Assembly (NCBI RefSeq): GCF_002162035.1
Contig: NZ_CP021138.1
Coordinates: forward strand, 558,001 to 622,000
DNA: 64,000 nucleotides
Direction: 5' to 3'
Origin: Sulfuriferula sp. AH1
GTDB lineage: Bacteria; Pseudomonadota; Gammaproteobacteria; Burkholderiales; Sulfuriferulaceae
The position numbers and the translations under genes are program-made. Shown here piece after piece: positions 51,069 through 59,360 of the stretch. Position 1 is the stretch's first letter, and each line of letters starts with the position of its first letter. The notes under the pieces are model-generated. The model had not been told where the DNA came from, ran no database searches, and saw only the letters and a list, made by a program, of their open reading frames with translations.

Positions 51069-53414
51069 ATGAGCGACGCTATGGCAAACAATACGGCAAC
51101 TCCGCGCTCGGCACGTGCCGCAGCGCTGGAGAGACGTCGTGCGCTGTCCCAGAACGGCCGCGCTGCACTGGGGACGAAAGCATCCCAGCCAGCACGTCCG
51201 GCGGCTAGGCCCGCAGTGGCGACAACGGCGGCAACAGCCCCGGAACGGGCAAGTTCGGTGCAGATTGCATCAGCAGCGCCGGCACCAGCGGCTCCGGTAG
51301 CAGCAACAGGTTCTGTACCCGCGAGCGCCTCGGGAAAATCGCTCTCAAGAGCGCGGCGCGAGGCGTTATCGCAAGGCGGAAAAACAGCATTAGGGCAAAC
51401 CAGGACGGCCGCGTCGCGGGCAGCCAGCCCGGCTCCGGCGGCAGTCACGCCTGCGCCAACACAGACGGTTGAATCGTCTGCGGATTGCGGTTGTGGTTGC
51501 AAAGGCGGCAAAGATAAGACAGAAGCAGCTGAATACGATCAGGCAATTGAAGCCGTATGTGCGATTGTGGACGACGAGCCGATGGCTGTGTCCGGTCCGA
51601 TCGCCTCGGCAGTGCGTCAATTGTGCCAGGAGCGCCGGCGTGCGCTCTCCAGTCAAGGCAAGATGGCTGCGAAATTTTCGAAAATGAAGATTGCTGCAAC
51701 ATCCGGTCTGACCGGTCGTGCGGCTGCACAAGCGCGCCGGGCGGAATTGTGCGAGAACGGTCGCGGCAATGATCCGGCATGCCGTCCTACAGGGCGCGTG
51801 CGCTCACGGCTGGCTCCGGTCAAAGTCGAGATCGGCACCACATTGAGCGGCACGCCGGTGAGCGGTACCCAGGTCGAGCGCAGCAGCAAGGTTACCGGGG
51901 TTGAAACAGGCAGTTGCCGCGCGATTACCGGCACTGAATATATCGGTGCCGAACAGTACAAAACACTGTGCACGTCCACACCGCCAGCCGCGCCTGCCAA
52001 GGTAAGTGTCAGCAATACCAGCCGGGGCCAGCGTGTAAGCGGCGTCGATGTTGACCTGAGCGTGAAAATGACAGGCGGTGAATCAGGTGCATGCAAGGTG
52101 GTGACAGGTACCGAATATTTGAGCGCAGACAAGTTTGAGTCGTTCTGTGCCGCCAAGCCGGCGCTTGCGCCCGCCAAGGTAGGGCTGGCCGTTACTCGGG
52201 CAGGTTTGACTGTGAGCGGTACTGAAGAGACGCGCAGCGTGAAAGTGACGGGCGATGAATCCGGCGCTTGCAACAGCAAGCTCACCGGCAGCCAGTATGC
52301 TCAGGATCAGTCTGCAAGCGTGTGTCGTAATGGCAGCGGTGCGCCGCATAAGGTGAGCCTGATGAGCACGGTGATGAACCGCAACGTGACCGGTACCGAT
52401 GTTGCACCCGGCAGCCAGGTGACTGGCGGTGAGCGTGGTGCTTGTGCAGGCGTGACCGGCACCGAATCCAGTGGCCTTGCCCAGTATCAGGCATGCAACC
52501 GTGAGCCAATGCTTGCGCCGGAAAAAGTCGGTGTGATGCGTACCTGGCGCGGACAACAGGTATCCGGTACCGCAGTGGAACACAGCCCTAAAGTGACTGG
52601 CGATGAATACGGCAGCTGCCAGCAGATTTCCGGCACCGAATACATAGGCCAGGACCAGTACGTGGCATTTTGTGATGCCGAGCGTCAGGCTGCTTCGCGT
52701 GCATTGATAAGCAGTCGTGGCGCACGGGCGGGTCTTGCATTGCGCGGCGATTACGCCGGATCGGGTGGCAAGGTGACCGGTGCGGCACGCGGTGAAAATC
52801 AGATGCTGAGCGGTACGCCTTATTCCGGGATGCATCAGCGTGTTTCGCAGCGCGGCGTCAATAACAACCCGCATCCGCTCAGCCGCAGCCCGCTTGATGC
52901 ACCGCGGGAGGTAGAAATTGCTCCGCAGATGCAAAGGGTACAAGGGGATTTTAGCGTTGCTACTCCGGCTCGCAGTGCGCAGGGCAGTAGCTTGAATCGT
53001 ATCACTGGCACTGCTTACGGCGCAGTCGGGCGTATCACCGGGCCGATTAATATGGCCGCGGGCCTGGTATCCGGTACACCGGAATTCCGTTATCAGGAAG
53101 GTGCGTCACAGGTAGCGATGGAGCCGGTTCCCGCGGTCGATGAGATGCGGAGCCGCTTGACTGGCGACGGTCGCGAAGGCGGTTTTGCAATTACCGGCGC
53201 TGCGTGGCGGCGTAATGAAAGTGTGACAGGAACCGAAGGCAGCTCGACGCGCCGCAATCCCACTATCCGTGGTGACCAGCGCAGCGTGATGGTAGGCGCT
53301 TCACAGTTGAAAGACCGTGAGCGGCCGGAATTGCCGCTGAGCCGGATCACTGGCAGCAGCGGTAACGATAGCAAAGGTTCTGCCATAACCTACTCTGGCG
53401 GCGCACGCGGTTAA
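51069..53414 (+). CDS. csoS2: Carboxysome scaffold protein CsoS2
   Basis: This 781-residue disordered, repeat-built scaffold links RubisCO to the shell. The N-terminal region has four basic RubisCO-binding motifs (about 14-35, 91-109, 182-200, 215-231; for example ALERRRALSQNGRAAL). The middle region has five repeats of about 50 residues (about 250-301, 309-360, 368-419, 427-476, 484-535), each with VTG/VSGT and paired Cys. The C-terminal region (about 545-781) attaches to the shell. A CGCGCKGG cluster lies at 140-147. It is shorter than the well-studied Halothiobacillus protein. No internal stop is present. Confidence 0.97.
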   Translation: MSDAMANNTATPRSARAAALERRRALSQNGRAALGTKASQPARPAARPAVATTAATAPERASSVQIASAAPAPAAPVAATGSVPASASGKSLSRARREALSQGGKTALGQTRTAASRAASPAPAAVTPAPTQTVESSADCGCGCKGGKDKTEAAEYDQAIEAVCAIVDDEPMAVSGPIASAVRQLCQERRRALSSQGKMAAKFSKMKIAATSGLTGRAAAQARRAELCENGRGNDPACRPTGRVRSRLAPVKVEIGTTLSGTPVSGTQVERSSKVTGVETGSCRAITGTEYIGAEQYKTLCTSTPPAAPAKVSVSNTSRGQRVSGVDVDLSVKMTGGESGACKVVTGTEYLSADKFESFCAAKPALAPAKVGLAVTRAGLTVSGTEETRSVKVTGDESGACNSKLTGSQYAQDQSASVCRNGSGAPHKVSLMSTVMNRNVTGTDVAPGSQVTGGERGACAGVTGTESSGLAQYQACNREPMLAPEKVGVMRTWRGQQVSGTAVEHSPKVTGDEYGSCQQISGTEYIGQDQYVAFCDAERQAASRALISSRGARAGLALRGDYAGSGGKVTGAARGENQMLSGTPYSGMHQRVSQRGVNNNPHPLSRSPLDAPREVEIAPQMQRVQGDFSVATPARSAQGSSLNRITGTAYGAVGRITGPINMAAGLVSGTPEFRYQEGASQVAMEPVPAVDEMRSRLTGDGREGGFAITGAAWRRNESVTGTEGSSTRRNPTIRGDQRSVMVGASQLKDRERPELPLSRITGSSGNDSKGSAITYSGGARG

Positions 53415-53459
53415 TGTGAACGCAGTATTTGAGTAAACAGTAACTAATCGGAGAGTGTA

Positions 53460-55031
53460 ATGAATACGAGAAACCGTCCGGGACGCAACATCAGCCCGCA
53501 ACCGCCAGTAAGTCGTCCGCCCTATGGGCTGGGCACGCCTGCTGGTGCGCTGCAGGTGCGCCCCCGGCCGGCGGTATTCGCGCTCGATGCCGAGGTGATG
53601 CCTAACCCGGCTTGCGCTACAGATACTGGACGGCCATGCCGTCACCCGCTGACTAACGAAGCGGAGAATCAGCGTCTGCTAGCACATGAGCTGGCTGTAA
53701 AAGGTGCTTTTGATGCCATCGTGCCCGTACTGAAACGCATCGCAGGCCTGCAGCACGAAACTGATTTTTCCGAGCGCGCGCAGACCATTGCGCGTGAACA
53801 GCTCGGTTTCGAGTTGCCCGAGCGGATTCTGGCGGATGCCTGGATTGCTGATCTGGATATGCGTGCGTTGTATGGTGCGTGTGTCATGCGCACGTTACGC
53901 CTTATGGCAGAGCGGGCGAAAATGAACAACCCGCATCAGGCTACGGACGAAGCCGTCGCGTTCTTTCTCGATAGCGGCTACCACGCGGTGGATATTTCAC
54001 CCTGTTCGGATGGCCGTCTGAAGGGCCTGGTGCGCTATATCCTGCGTTTGCCGGATGGTGCGGTTCGCAGTCGCAAGGCCTACGCTGGCGCGATGTTCGA
54101 TGTGGATGCCAACGTAAAACGCTGGATCGAAACCGAGCTGATGCGCTTCCGCGAAGGCCGTCCGGTGACTGCGGATGCGGGTACGCGCTACCTGAAAGTG
54201 GCGGTATATCACTGGAGCAGCTCGGACCCGACTCACGAAGGTTGCGCCGCACATTGCAGCAACGTGACGGCGGCTGCGGAGGCCGGACTGAAACGCCTGA
54301 GCGAGTTCCGTCAGGCGATAGAAAATAGCTTTTGCTGTGGCGCATCGGTGGATACCTTGTTGATAGGTGTGGATACCGACACCGACGCGATCAAGGTGCA
54401 CGTCCCCGACGCCGCCGGAGAAATGAGTCTGCACCGGCATGTGGACAACATCGAACTCTACCGCGCCAGCGTGAATGCTGATGCCAGTACCGCACGGCTC
54501 AAGGTATACCAGGCGATACAGGCAGCCAGCAGCAGCACTGGCTGGGGTGGGGGACATGGCGAGCCGCATGAAGGCATGCGCCGGCTTATTGCCACGTTAC
54601 TGATTAACAATCTGTCCCAGATTGAATACGTATGCAGCAACTGGGGCGGGCGTTATGCCGACATTGGCCATGCCGAGCGTTTTATCAGTGTCGGCGAGGG
54701 TTTTGAAGAATTTCAGTTGCGCAATCTGGCCTACTTTGCCCACCTGCATACAGTGGAAGAAGGTGCGCCGGATATGGATGTGGGTATTAAAATTTTCAGG
54801 AAGCTCAACGCCAGTCATGGCTTGCCGGTGCCGGTGGCGATTCACTTCCGTTATGACAGCCGCGTGCCGGGTTGCCGTGAGCGCACGGTAGAACGTTGTC
54901 AGCGCGTCAAGGGCGCAATCGAGGCACGTTACACCGAGCTGGTGCAAAAGGGCCTGCTGGTGTGTGGCATGACGGTACAGGATAAACGTCCGGGTAGCCC
55001 GGTTGAGCTGGTTGAAGCGGATGCGACATAA
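53460..55031 (+). CDS. csoSCA: Carboxysomal epsilon-class carbonic anhydrase
   Basis: This 523-residue enzyme dehydrates bicarbonate to CO2 inside the carboxysome. The zinc and catalytic residues of the family are visible: C182, D184 and R186 in SPCSDGRLKGL, H251 in VAVYHWSSSD, and C262 in HEGCAAHC (the His-x10-Cys spacing). The basic N-terminus (about 1-35, RNRPGRNISPQPPVSRPP) fits the disordered RubisCO-binding peptide of relatives. It follows csoS2 after 45 bases. Confidence 0.97.
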   Translation: MNTRNRPGRNISPQPPVSRPPYGLGTPAGALQVRPRPAVFALDAEVMPNPACATDTGRPCRHPLTNEAENQRLLAHELAVKGAFDAIVPVLKRIAGLQHETDFSERAQTIAREQLGFELPERILADAWIADLDMRALYGACVMRTLRLMAERAKMNNPHQATDEAVAFFLDSGYHAVDISPCSDGRLKGLVRYILRLPDGAVRSRKAYAGAMFDVDANVKRWIETELMRFREGRPVTADAGTRYLKVAVYHWSSSDPTHEGCAAHCSNVTAAAEAGLKRLSEFRQAIENSFCCGASVDTLLIGVDTDTDAIKVHVPDAAGEMSLHRHVDNIELYRASVNADASTARLKVYQAIQAASSSTGWGGGHGEPHEGMRRLIATLLINNLSQIEYVCSNWGGRYADIGHAERFISVGEGFEEFQLRNLAYFAHLHTVEEGAPDMDVGIKIFRKLNASHGLPVPVAIHFRYDSRVPGCRERTVERCQRVKGAIEARYTELVQKGLLVCGMTVQDKRPGSPVELVEADAT

Positions 55032-55050
55032 ATCGGTTTAGGAGCGGGCG

Positions 55051-55302
55051 ATGAAGATTTGTCAGGTGGAAAAAACGCTGGTTTCGACCAACCGAATTAA
55101 GGATCTGGGGCACCGTCCATTGCTGGTGGTGCGGGAAAAGGTAGGCGGTCCGCGTCAGGTTGCAGTGGATGCGGTGGGCTGCATACCCGGTGACTGGGTG
55201 ATATGCGTGGGTTCCTCTGCTGCGCGCGAAGCTGCGGGCAGCAAAGAGTTTCCCAGTGATTTGACCATCATCGGCATCATTGATCACTGGTCGGAAGGCT
55301 GA
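55051..55302 (+). CDS. csoS4A: Carboxysome vertex protein CsoS4A
   Basis: This 83-residue BMC-V (CcmL/EutN-type) protein forms the pentamers that close the vertices of the shell. The start MKICQVEKTLVSTNRIKDL, the GDWVICVGSSAAREAAG loop and the C-terminal DLTIIGIIDHW are characteristic. It follows csoSCA after 19 bases and is separated by one base from csoS4B. Confidence 0.97.
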   Translation: MKICQVEKTLVSTNRIKDLGHRPLLVVREKVGGPRQVAVDAVGCIPGDWVICVGSSAAREAAGSKEFPSDLTIIGIIDHWSEG

Positions 55303-55303
55303 T

Positions 55304-55561
55304 ATGGAAATCATGCGCGTGGTATCAGACCTGGTGGCAACACGGCGTGTACCTGGGCTGCAGAACGCATCGCTGAGGGTGCTGGAAGACACACAGGGCA
55401 AGATCAGCGTGGCGTGTGATCCGGTGGGAGTGCCGCCAGGGAAATGGGTAATTACAGTAGGTGGTTCGGCAGCACGCATTGCAACAGGTAACAAGGCGAC
55501 ATTGGTTGATTTGACCATCTGCGGAATTATTGATGCATGGGATACCGGCGACGGCAAATGA
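55304..55561 (+). CDS. csoS4B: Carboxysome vertex protein CsoS4B
   Basis: This 85-residue second BMC-V protein is similar to CsoS4A (VSDLVATRRVPGLQNASLRV, GKWVITVGGSAARIATGN, DLTICGIIDAW). The ATG at 55304, one base after the csoS4A stop, is chosen; the frame from 55280 lies in csoS4A. Loss of these proteins in relatives makes shells leaky. Confidence 0.96.
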   Translation: MEIMRVVSDLVATRRVPGLQNASLRVLEDTQGKISVACDPVGVPPGKWVITVGGSAARIATGNKATLVDLTICGIIDAWDTGDGK

Positions 55562-55595
55562 GCAAGTTTTTTTAATTTAAAAGGAGTACTTAAAA

Positions 55596-55889
55596 ATGGC
55601 AAGCGTAACTGGAATAGCATTAGGGATGATAGAGACACGCGGTCTGGTACCCGCGATTGAAGCGGCAGATGCGATGACCAAGGCGGCGGAAGTGCGTCTG
55701 GTAGGTCGTCAGTTTGTCGGCGGCGGCTACGTGACCGTACTGGTTCGCGGCGAAACAGGCGCGGTAAACGCAGCGGTGCGTGCGGGTGCGGATGCGTGCG
55801 AGCGTGTGGGTGACGGCCTGGTGGCTGCGCACATCATCGCCCGCGTGCATTCCGAAGTGGAAAACATCCTGCCTCACGTCTCCGAGTAA
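55596..55889 (+). CDS. csoS1C: Carboxysome shell hexamer protein CsoS1 (first copy)
   Basis: This 97-residue BMC-H protein is a main facet component. It contains the family helix start [20 protein letters not shown], the pore segment [15 protein letters not shown], and the C-terminus ending ILPHVSE. It begins MASVTG, whereas the other two copies begin MANVSG; the bodies are otherwise nearly identical. The symbol follows the order and lengths in Halothiobacillus. AAAGGAG lies upstream. Confidence 0.97.
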   Translation: MASVTGIALGMIETRGLVPAIEAADAMTKAAEVRLVGRQFVGGGYVTVLVRGETGAVNAAVRAGADACERVGDGLVAAHIIARVHSEVENILPHVSE

Positions 55890-55941
55890 TCGGGCAATAA
55901 GCAGGTCTGAAATCAACTGAATCTGAGGAGGGGTATTTAAA

Positions 55942-56235
55942 ATGGCAAACGTAAGCGGAATAGCATTAGGCATGATCGAGACGCGCGGTCTGGTACCCGC
56001 GATTGAAGCGGCAGATGCGATGACCAAGGCGGCGGAAGTGCGTCTGGTAGGTCGTCAGTTTGTCGGCGGCGGCTACGTGACCGTACTGGTTCGCGGCGAA
56101 ACAGGCGCGGTAAACGCAGCGGTGCGTGCGGGTGCGGATGCGTGCGAGCGTGTGGGTGACGGCCTGGTGGCTGCGCACATCATCGCCCGCGTGCATTCCG
56201 AAGTGGAAAACATCCTGCCTCACGTCTCCGAATAA
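55942..56235 (+). CDS. csoS1A: Carboxysome shell hexamer protein CsoS1 (second copy)
   Basis: This 97-residue BMC-H protein differs from the first copy only in the first few residues. The DNA of the two genes and of the spacers after them is nearly identical, with a repeat period of about 346 bp. A strong GAGGAGGGG lies upstream. Near-identity at silent positions suggests recent duplication or gene conversion. Confidence 0.97.
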   Translation: MANVSGIALGMIETRGLVPAIEAADAMTKAAEVRLVGRQFVGGGYVTVLVRGETGAVNAAVRAGADACERVGDGLVAAHIIARVHSEVENILPHVSE

Positions 56236-56288
56236 TCGGGCAATAAGCAGGTCTGAAATCAATTGAATCTGATAAGGAGTATTTAAAA

Positions 56289-56615
56289 ATGGCAAACGTA
56301 AGCGGAATAGCATTAGGCATGATCGAGACGCGCGGTCTGGTACCCGCGATTGAAGCAGCAGACGCGATGACCAAGGCGGCGGAAGTGCGTCTGGTAGGTC
56401 GTCAGTTTGTCGGCGGCGGCTATGTGACCGTACTGGTTCGCGGCGAAACAGGCGCGGTAAACGCAGCGGTGCGTGCGGGTGCGGATGCGTGTGAGCGTGT
56501 GGGTGACGGCCTGGTGGCTGCGCACATCATCGCCCGCGTGCATTCCGAAGTGGAAAACATCCTGCCGAGCACCCCCGATGCCAGTATCACCGGCAATGAC
56601 GGCAACATCAGCTGA
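56289..56615 (+). CDS. csoS1B: Carboxysome shell hexamer protein CsoS1, C-terminally extended (third copy)
   Basis: This 108-residue BMC-H protein has the same body as the two upstream copies, but the C-terminus diverges after VENILP into a polar tail ([15 protein letters not shown]). This matches the extended CsoS1B of Halothiobacillus, hence the symbol. The tail would project from the hexamer face. It is followed by the ferritin-like gene after 31 bases. Confidence 0.97.
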   Translation: MANVSGIALGMIETRGLVPAIEAADAMTKAAEVRLVGRQFVGGGYVTVLVRGETGAVNAAVRAGADACERVGDGLVAAHIIARVHSEVENILPSTPDASITGNDGNIS

Positions 56616-56646
56616 AACTGGCGATTAAGTTGAGTGGAGGTTGTCC

Positions 56647-57090
56647 ATGCAGTCCGACCCACGTTTAAGCGGATATCTGTCACGCGCCCTCAGTCACGAG
56701 CTGGGGGCAGTGCAACAGTATTTGATGCAGGCCAAACTTGCCGGCTTGTGGGGAATGACTGACTTGAGCGCGCGTCTGCGTACGGATGTGAACGAAGAGC
56801 TGGTGCATGCCGAACGTTTGATGGCCAGGATGCTGGTGCTGGGCATCCCTTCCAATGCCACGCAGCTGCCGCCGGCGCGGACCGGCCGTAGCGTGGAAGA
56901 GATGTTGCAGATTGACCGCATGCTGGAAATCGAGGCGATTCGTTTATACGAAGAAGCGGCACATTATTGTGCGCGGATACGTGATAGCGAGACACAGGCG
57001 CTGCTCGCGGATATTTTGCAAGACGAGCTGGGCCACCTGGGTGAGCTGGATCGTATGCTGACGGAAATTCATACAGGAGTGATGCGATGA
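56647..57090 (+). CDS. Carboxysome-operon bacterioferritin-like protein
   Basis: This 147-residue four-helix ferritin-like protein carries diiron-type residues in ALSHELGAVQQYLMQ, EELVHAERLMARM and LQDELGHLGELDRM, which keep the E...ExxH pattern. Such genes are conserved in alpha-carboxysome operons. The role is not established; iron storage or redox protection has been suggested. I chose ATG 56647 over TTG 56641. It overlaps the next gene by four bases. Confidence 0.9.
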   Translation: MQSDPRLSGYLSRALSHELGAVQQYLMQAKLAGLWGMTDLSARLRTDVNEELVHAERLMARMLVLGIPSNATQLPPARTGRSVEEMLQIDRMLEIEAIRLYEEAAHYCARIRDSETQALLADILQDELGHLGELDRMLTEIHTGVMR

Positions 57091-57368
57091 GTGATGCAAA
57101 GATTATCAATGCTGACGCTGCGGCGGGTCAGAAGCCGGTTGCGGCCTTGAATCAGCGTTTTGATTTTGCCAGCTATGCTGAGACTCGACGGTTTCTGGAT
57201 CAGCTAGCGGATTTGTCCAAACGCGAGGATTACTACCCCAATATAAATTTTGGCAAAACCTACGCCAACGTGAGTATTGATGGCGAGGGGCAGGCCGTGT
57301 TGCGCGAACGTAACTCCAGTTTTATCAGCGACATGCACGCGCTGGCGTCAGCACTAGCGGACGTTTGA
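57087..57368 (+). CDS. Alpha-carboxysome RubisCO assembly factor (acRAF, PCD-like)
   Basis: This 93-residue protein has a pterin carbinolamine dehydratase-like fold (FASYAETRRFLDQLADLSKR, REDYYPNINFGKTYANVSI) but lacks the HHP-type catalytic triad of true dehydratases. In alpha-carboxysome operons this position is taken by acRAF, a RubisCO assembly chaperone. Its start overlaps the ferritin-like gene (ATGA). Confidence 0.9.
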   Translation: MSDAKIINADAAAGQKPVAALNQRFDFASYAETRRFLDQLADLSKREDYYPNINFGKTYANVSIDGEGQAVLRERNSSFISDMHALASALADV

Positions 57369-57416
57369 TCGCGTCGGCTCAAACAAGCGCTACGCGTCAT
57401 TACTGGCAGAAAATCA

Positions 57417-58067
57417 ATGGATGGGATGACCATGACCAACCGTATCATTGCAGTGATCAACCAGAAGGGCGGGACCGGTAAAACCACACTGGCACTGAAC
57501 CTGTCGGCGGGCCTGGCATTGCGCGGTTCTACCCATCTGGTCGATGCCGATCCGCAACGTTCGATCACTCAATGGGTGGCCATGGACGGCGGTAACTCCG
57601 GTTTGCCGGAGGTCACCCGGTTGGGCGGCAACCCGACTGCCGTGCTTGCCGATCTGGCACGCAGTCATCGCTATGTGGTGGTGGATTGCCCGCCTACAGT
57701 ACAGGGTGAAACGGTAGCCGCCATCATGCGCGCGGCGCACCTGGTGTTGATCCCTGTGCTGCCATCGCCGATAGACTTGTGGGCCAGCGTGGATATGGCT
57801 GTTGCGGTCAAGGAAGCGCAACGAAACAATTCAAATTTGCGCGCCTGTCTGGTGCTCAATCAGCTCGAATCGCGCAACGCCTTGTCGCGTGACATGCGCG
57901 AAGCGGTCGCTGAGTTTGATGTGCCCGTGCTGATTTCCGGCATGCAGCGGCGCGCGGCATATCGTACTGCCGCCGTAGAAGGCATGAGCGTGTACGGTGT
58001 GGGTAAACGCGGCCAGCAGGCCGTGGCAGATATTGAAGCAATTATCGAGGAGGTCTTATGTCTGTGA
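57417..58067 (+). CDS. mcdA: Carboxysome positioning ATPase McdA (ParA type)
   Basis: This ParA/MinD-type ATPase of about 211-216 residues spaces carboxysomes on the nucleoid. It has a deviant Walker A, INQKGGTGKTTLALN, and a Walker A' region HRYVVVDCPPTVQGE. In-frame ATGs at 57417, 57426 and 57432 are all possible; the last would start MTNRIIAVINQKGG directly before the ATPase core. It overlaps the next gene by 10 bases, the McdA-McdB arrangement known from alpha-carboxysome operons. Confidence 0.92.
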   Translation: MDGMTMTNRIIAVINQKGGTGKTTLALNLSAGLALRGSTHLVDADPQRSITQWVAMDGGNSGLPEVTRLGGNPTAVLADLARSHRYVVVDCPPTVQGETVAAIMRAAHLVLIPVLPSPIDLWASVDMAVAVKEAQRNNSNLRACLVLNQLESRNALSRDMREAVAEFDVPVLISGMQRRAAYRTAAVEGMSVYGVGKRGQQAVADIEAIIEEVLCL

Positions 58068-58282
58068 AAAATGTTGGATCAAAACTTGCTCGAGGCGTGC
58101 GCCAAGTCAAAGCCCAGCAGAATGGCACGTCGTCCATTGCAGCGGCGGACAATGCCCCGGTTGCAGCGGCCGTCAAGGCGGCGCTGCCCCCTGCCACAGT
58201 CAAGCCTGTAGCGGCCAAGCTCGCACCTGCCAAGGCTGGCGAATCGGGCATGCAGCATCCGGATCGCGTCTGGCCGGACTAA
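58058..58282 (+). CDS. mcdB: Carboxysome positioning adaptor McdB (alpha type)
   Basis: This 74-residue, mostly disordered protein is rich in Ala, Pro and Lys. It ends HPDRVWPD, with the near-terminal tryptophan that is characteristic of alpha-McdB. It would connect carboxysomes to McdA. The start overlaps mcdA by 10 bases. Confidence 0.85.
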   Translation: MSVKNVGSKLARGVRQVKAQQNGTSSIAAADNAPVAAAVKAALPPATVKPVAAKLAPAKAGESGMQHPDRVWPD

Positions 58283-58291
58283 GCGCTGGCT

Positions 58292-58306
58292 CGGCGTAAA
58301 ACGCCG
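58292..58306 (+). repeat. Small hairpin between mcdB and cbbQ
   Basis: CGGCGT and ACGCCG form a 6-bp stem with a three-base loop, in a 139-base spacer that holds further GC-rich inverted repeats (GCCGGTAACGCCGGAC; GCCGCCGTGATGTGCGGC). There is no T-run, so it is more likely a stability or processing signal than a terminator. Confidence 0.35.
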
Positions 58307-58421
58307 CCGGTAACGCCGGACAGGTTTGTAGCGTATTTTATTTTGCCGCCGTGATGTGCGGCAGTAGTAGCGTGGCGTCCGGCGTGATGCCTGTCCTGTG
58401 CTACCCGTTAAAGGAATAGTC

Positions 58422-59225
58422 ATGAATGACGTGATTAATCAATATCGTATCGAGAAAGAACCTTACTACCGCAATGTGGCCGACGAAGTCGAGCTGTACG
58501 AAGCCGCTTACTCAGTGCGTATGCCGATGATGCTGAAAGGCCCCACCGGTTGCGGTAAATCCCGTTTTGTTGAATACATGGCGTGGAAACTCAACAGGCC
58601 GTTGATTACCGTGGCGTGTAACGAAGATATGACGGCATCGGATCTGGTTGGCCGCTTTTTGCTGGATGCCAGCGGCACCCGCTGGCAGGATGGCCCTCTG
58701 GCCATCGCCGCGCGTCATGGCGCGATTTGCTACCTGGACGAAGTGGTCGAAGCGCGTCAGGACACCACCGTGGTGATCCACCCGCTGACCGATAACCGCC
58801 GCGTGCTGCCGCTGGAGAAAAAAGGCGAACTGATCCAGGCGCATCCTGATTTTCAATTGGTGATTTCCTATAATCCTGGCTACCAGTCGTTGATGAAGGA
58901 CCTGAAACAGTCCACCAAGCAGCGCTTTGGCGCACTGGACTTCAATTACCCGGCGCATGAAATCGAGACCGAGATCGTCGCCCATGAAACCGGTGTGACG
59001 GCGGAAGTGGCCGGTAAACTGGTATCCATCGCCGAGCGGGCCCGCAATCTTAAAGGGCACGGCCTTGACGAAGGTATCTCCACCCGCATGCTGATCTACG
59101 CAGGCAGCCTCATCGCCAAGAACGTCGATTCCATGGCGGCCTGCCGCATGGCGTTGGTGCGTCCGATCACTGACGACCCCGACATGCGCGATGCGCTTGA
59201 TGCGGCGGTGAGCACGTTCTTTTAA
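58422..59225 (+). CDS. cbbQ: RubisCO activase AAA+ subunit CbbQ
   Basis: This 267-residue MoxR-type AAA+ ATPase removes inhibitory sugar phosphates from RubisCO with CbbO. It has a Walker [19 protein letters not shown], a Walker [15 protein letters not shown] and a sensor [16 protein letters not shown]. The ATG at 58422 ([16 protein letters not shown]) has AAAGGA upstream; the frame from 58398 is unlikely to be coding. It precedes cbbO after 135 bases. Confidence 0.97.
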   Translation: MNDVINQYRIEKEPYYRNVADEVELYEAAYSVRMPMMLKGPTGCGKSRFVEYMAWKLNRPLITVACNEDMTASDLVGRFLLDASGTRWQDGPLAIAARHGAICYLDEVVEARQDTTVVIHPLTDNRRVLPLEKKGELIQAHPDFQLVISYNPGYQSLMKDLKQSTKQRFGALDFNYPAHEIETEIVAHETGVTAEVAGKLVSIAERARNLKGHGLDEGISTRMLIYAGSLIAKNVDSMAACRMALVRPITDDPDMRDALDAAVSTFF

Positions 59226-59241
59226 CAGTCGTATCGCGCAG

Positions 59242-59270
59242 GGTGGATTTAGCCGCAGGCGTCATCCACC
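59242..59270 (+). repeat. REP-like palindrome between cbbQ and cbbO
   Basis: GGTGGAT (59242-59248) and ATCCACC (59264-59270) flank TTAGCCGCAGGCGTC. Similar GGGTGGATTAGC-type palindromes occur as dispersed intergenic repeats in many proteobacteria. It could stabilise or attenuate the transcript between the two activase genes. Confidence 0.5.
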
Positions 59271-59360
59271 GGGTCTGGGCAATAAGTCAGCTGGCGTGCT
59301 GCGTCTGGCTCATTACGCCCGGAAGATACCAAGCCACAACCTACCCTCCGGAGCAAGAAC

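Noticed and set aside
51069-53414. Programmed -1 frameshift site in csoS2 as described for some relatives
   Set aside because: No convincing X-XXY-YYZ slippery heptamer in the correct frame was found by eye; the single full-length frame is reported instead.
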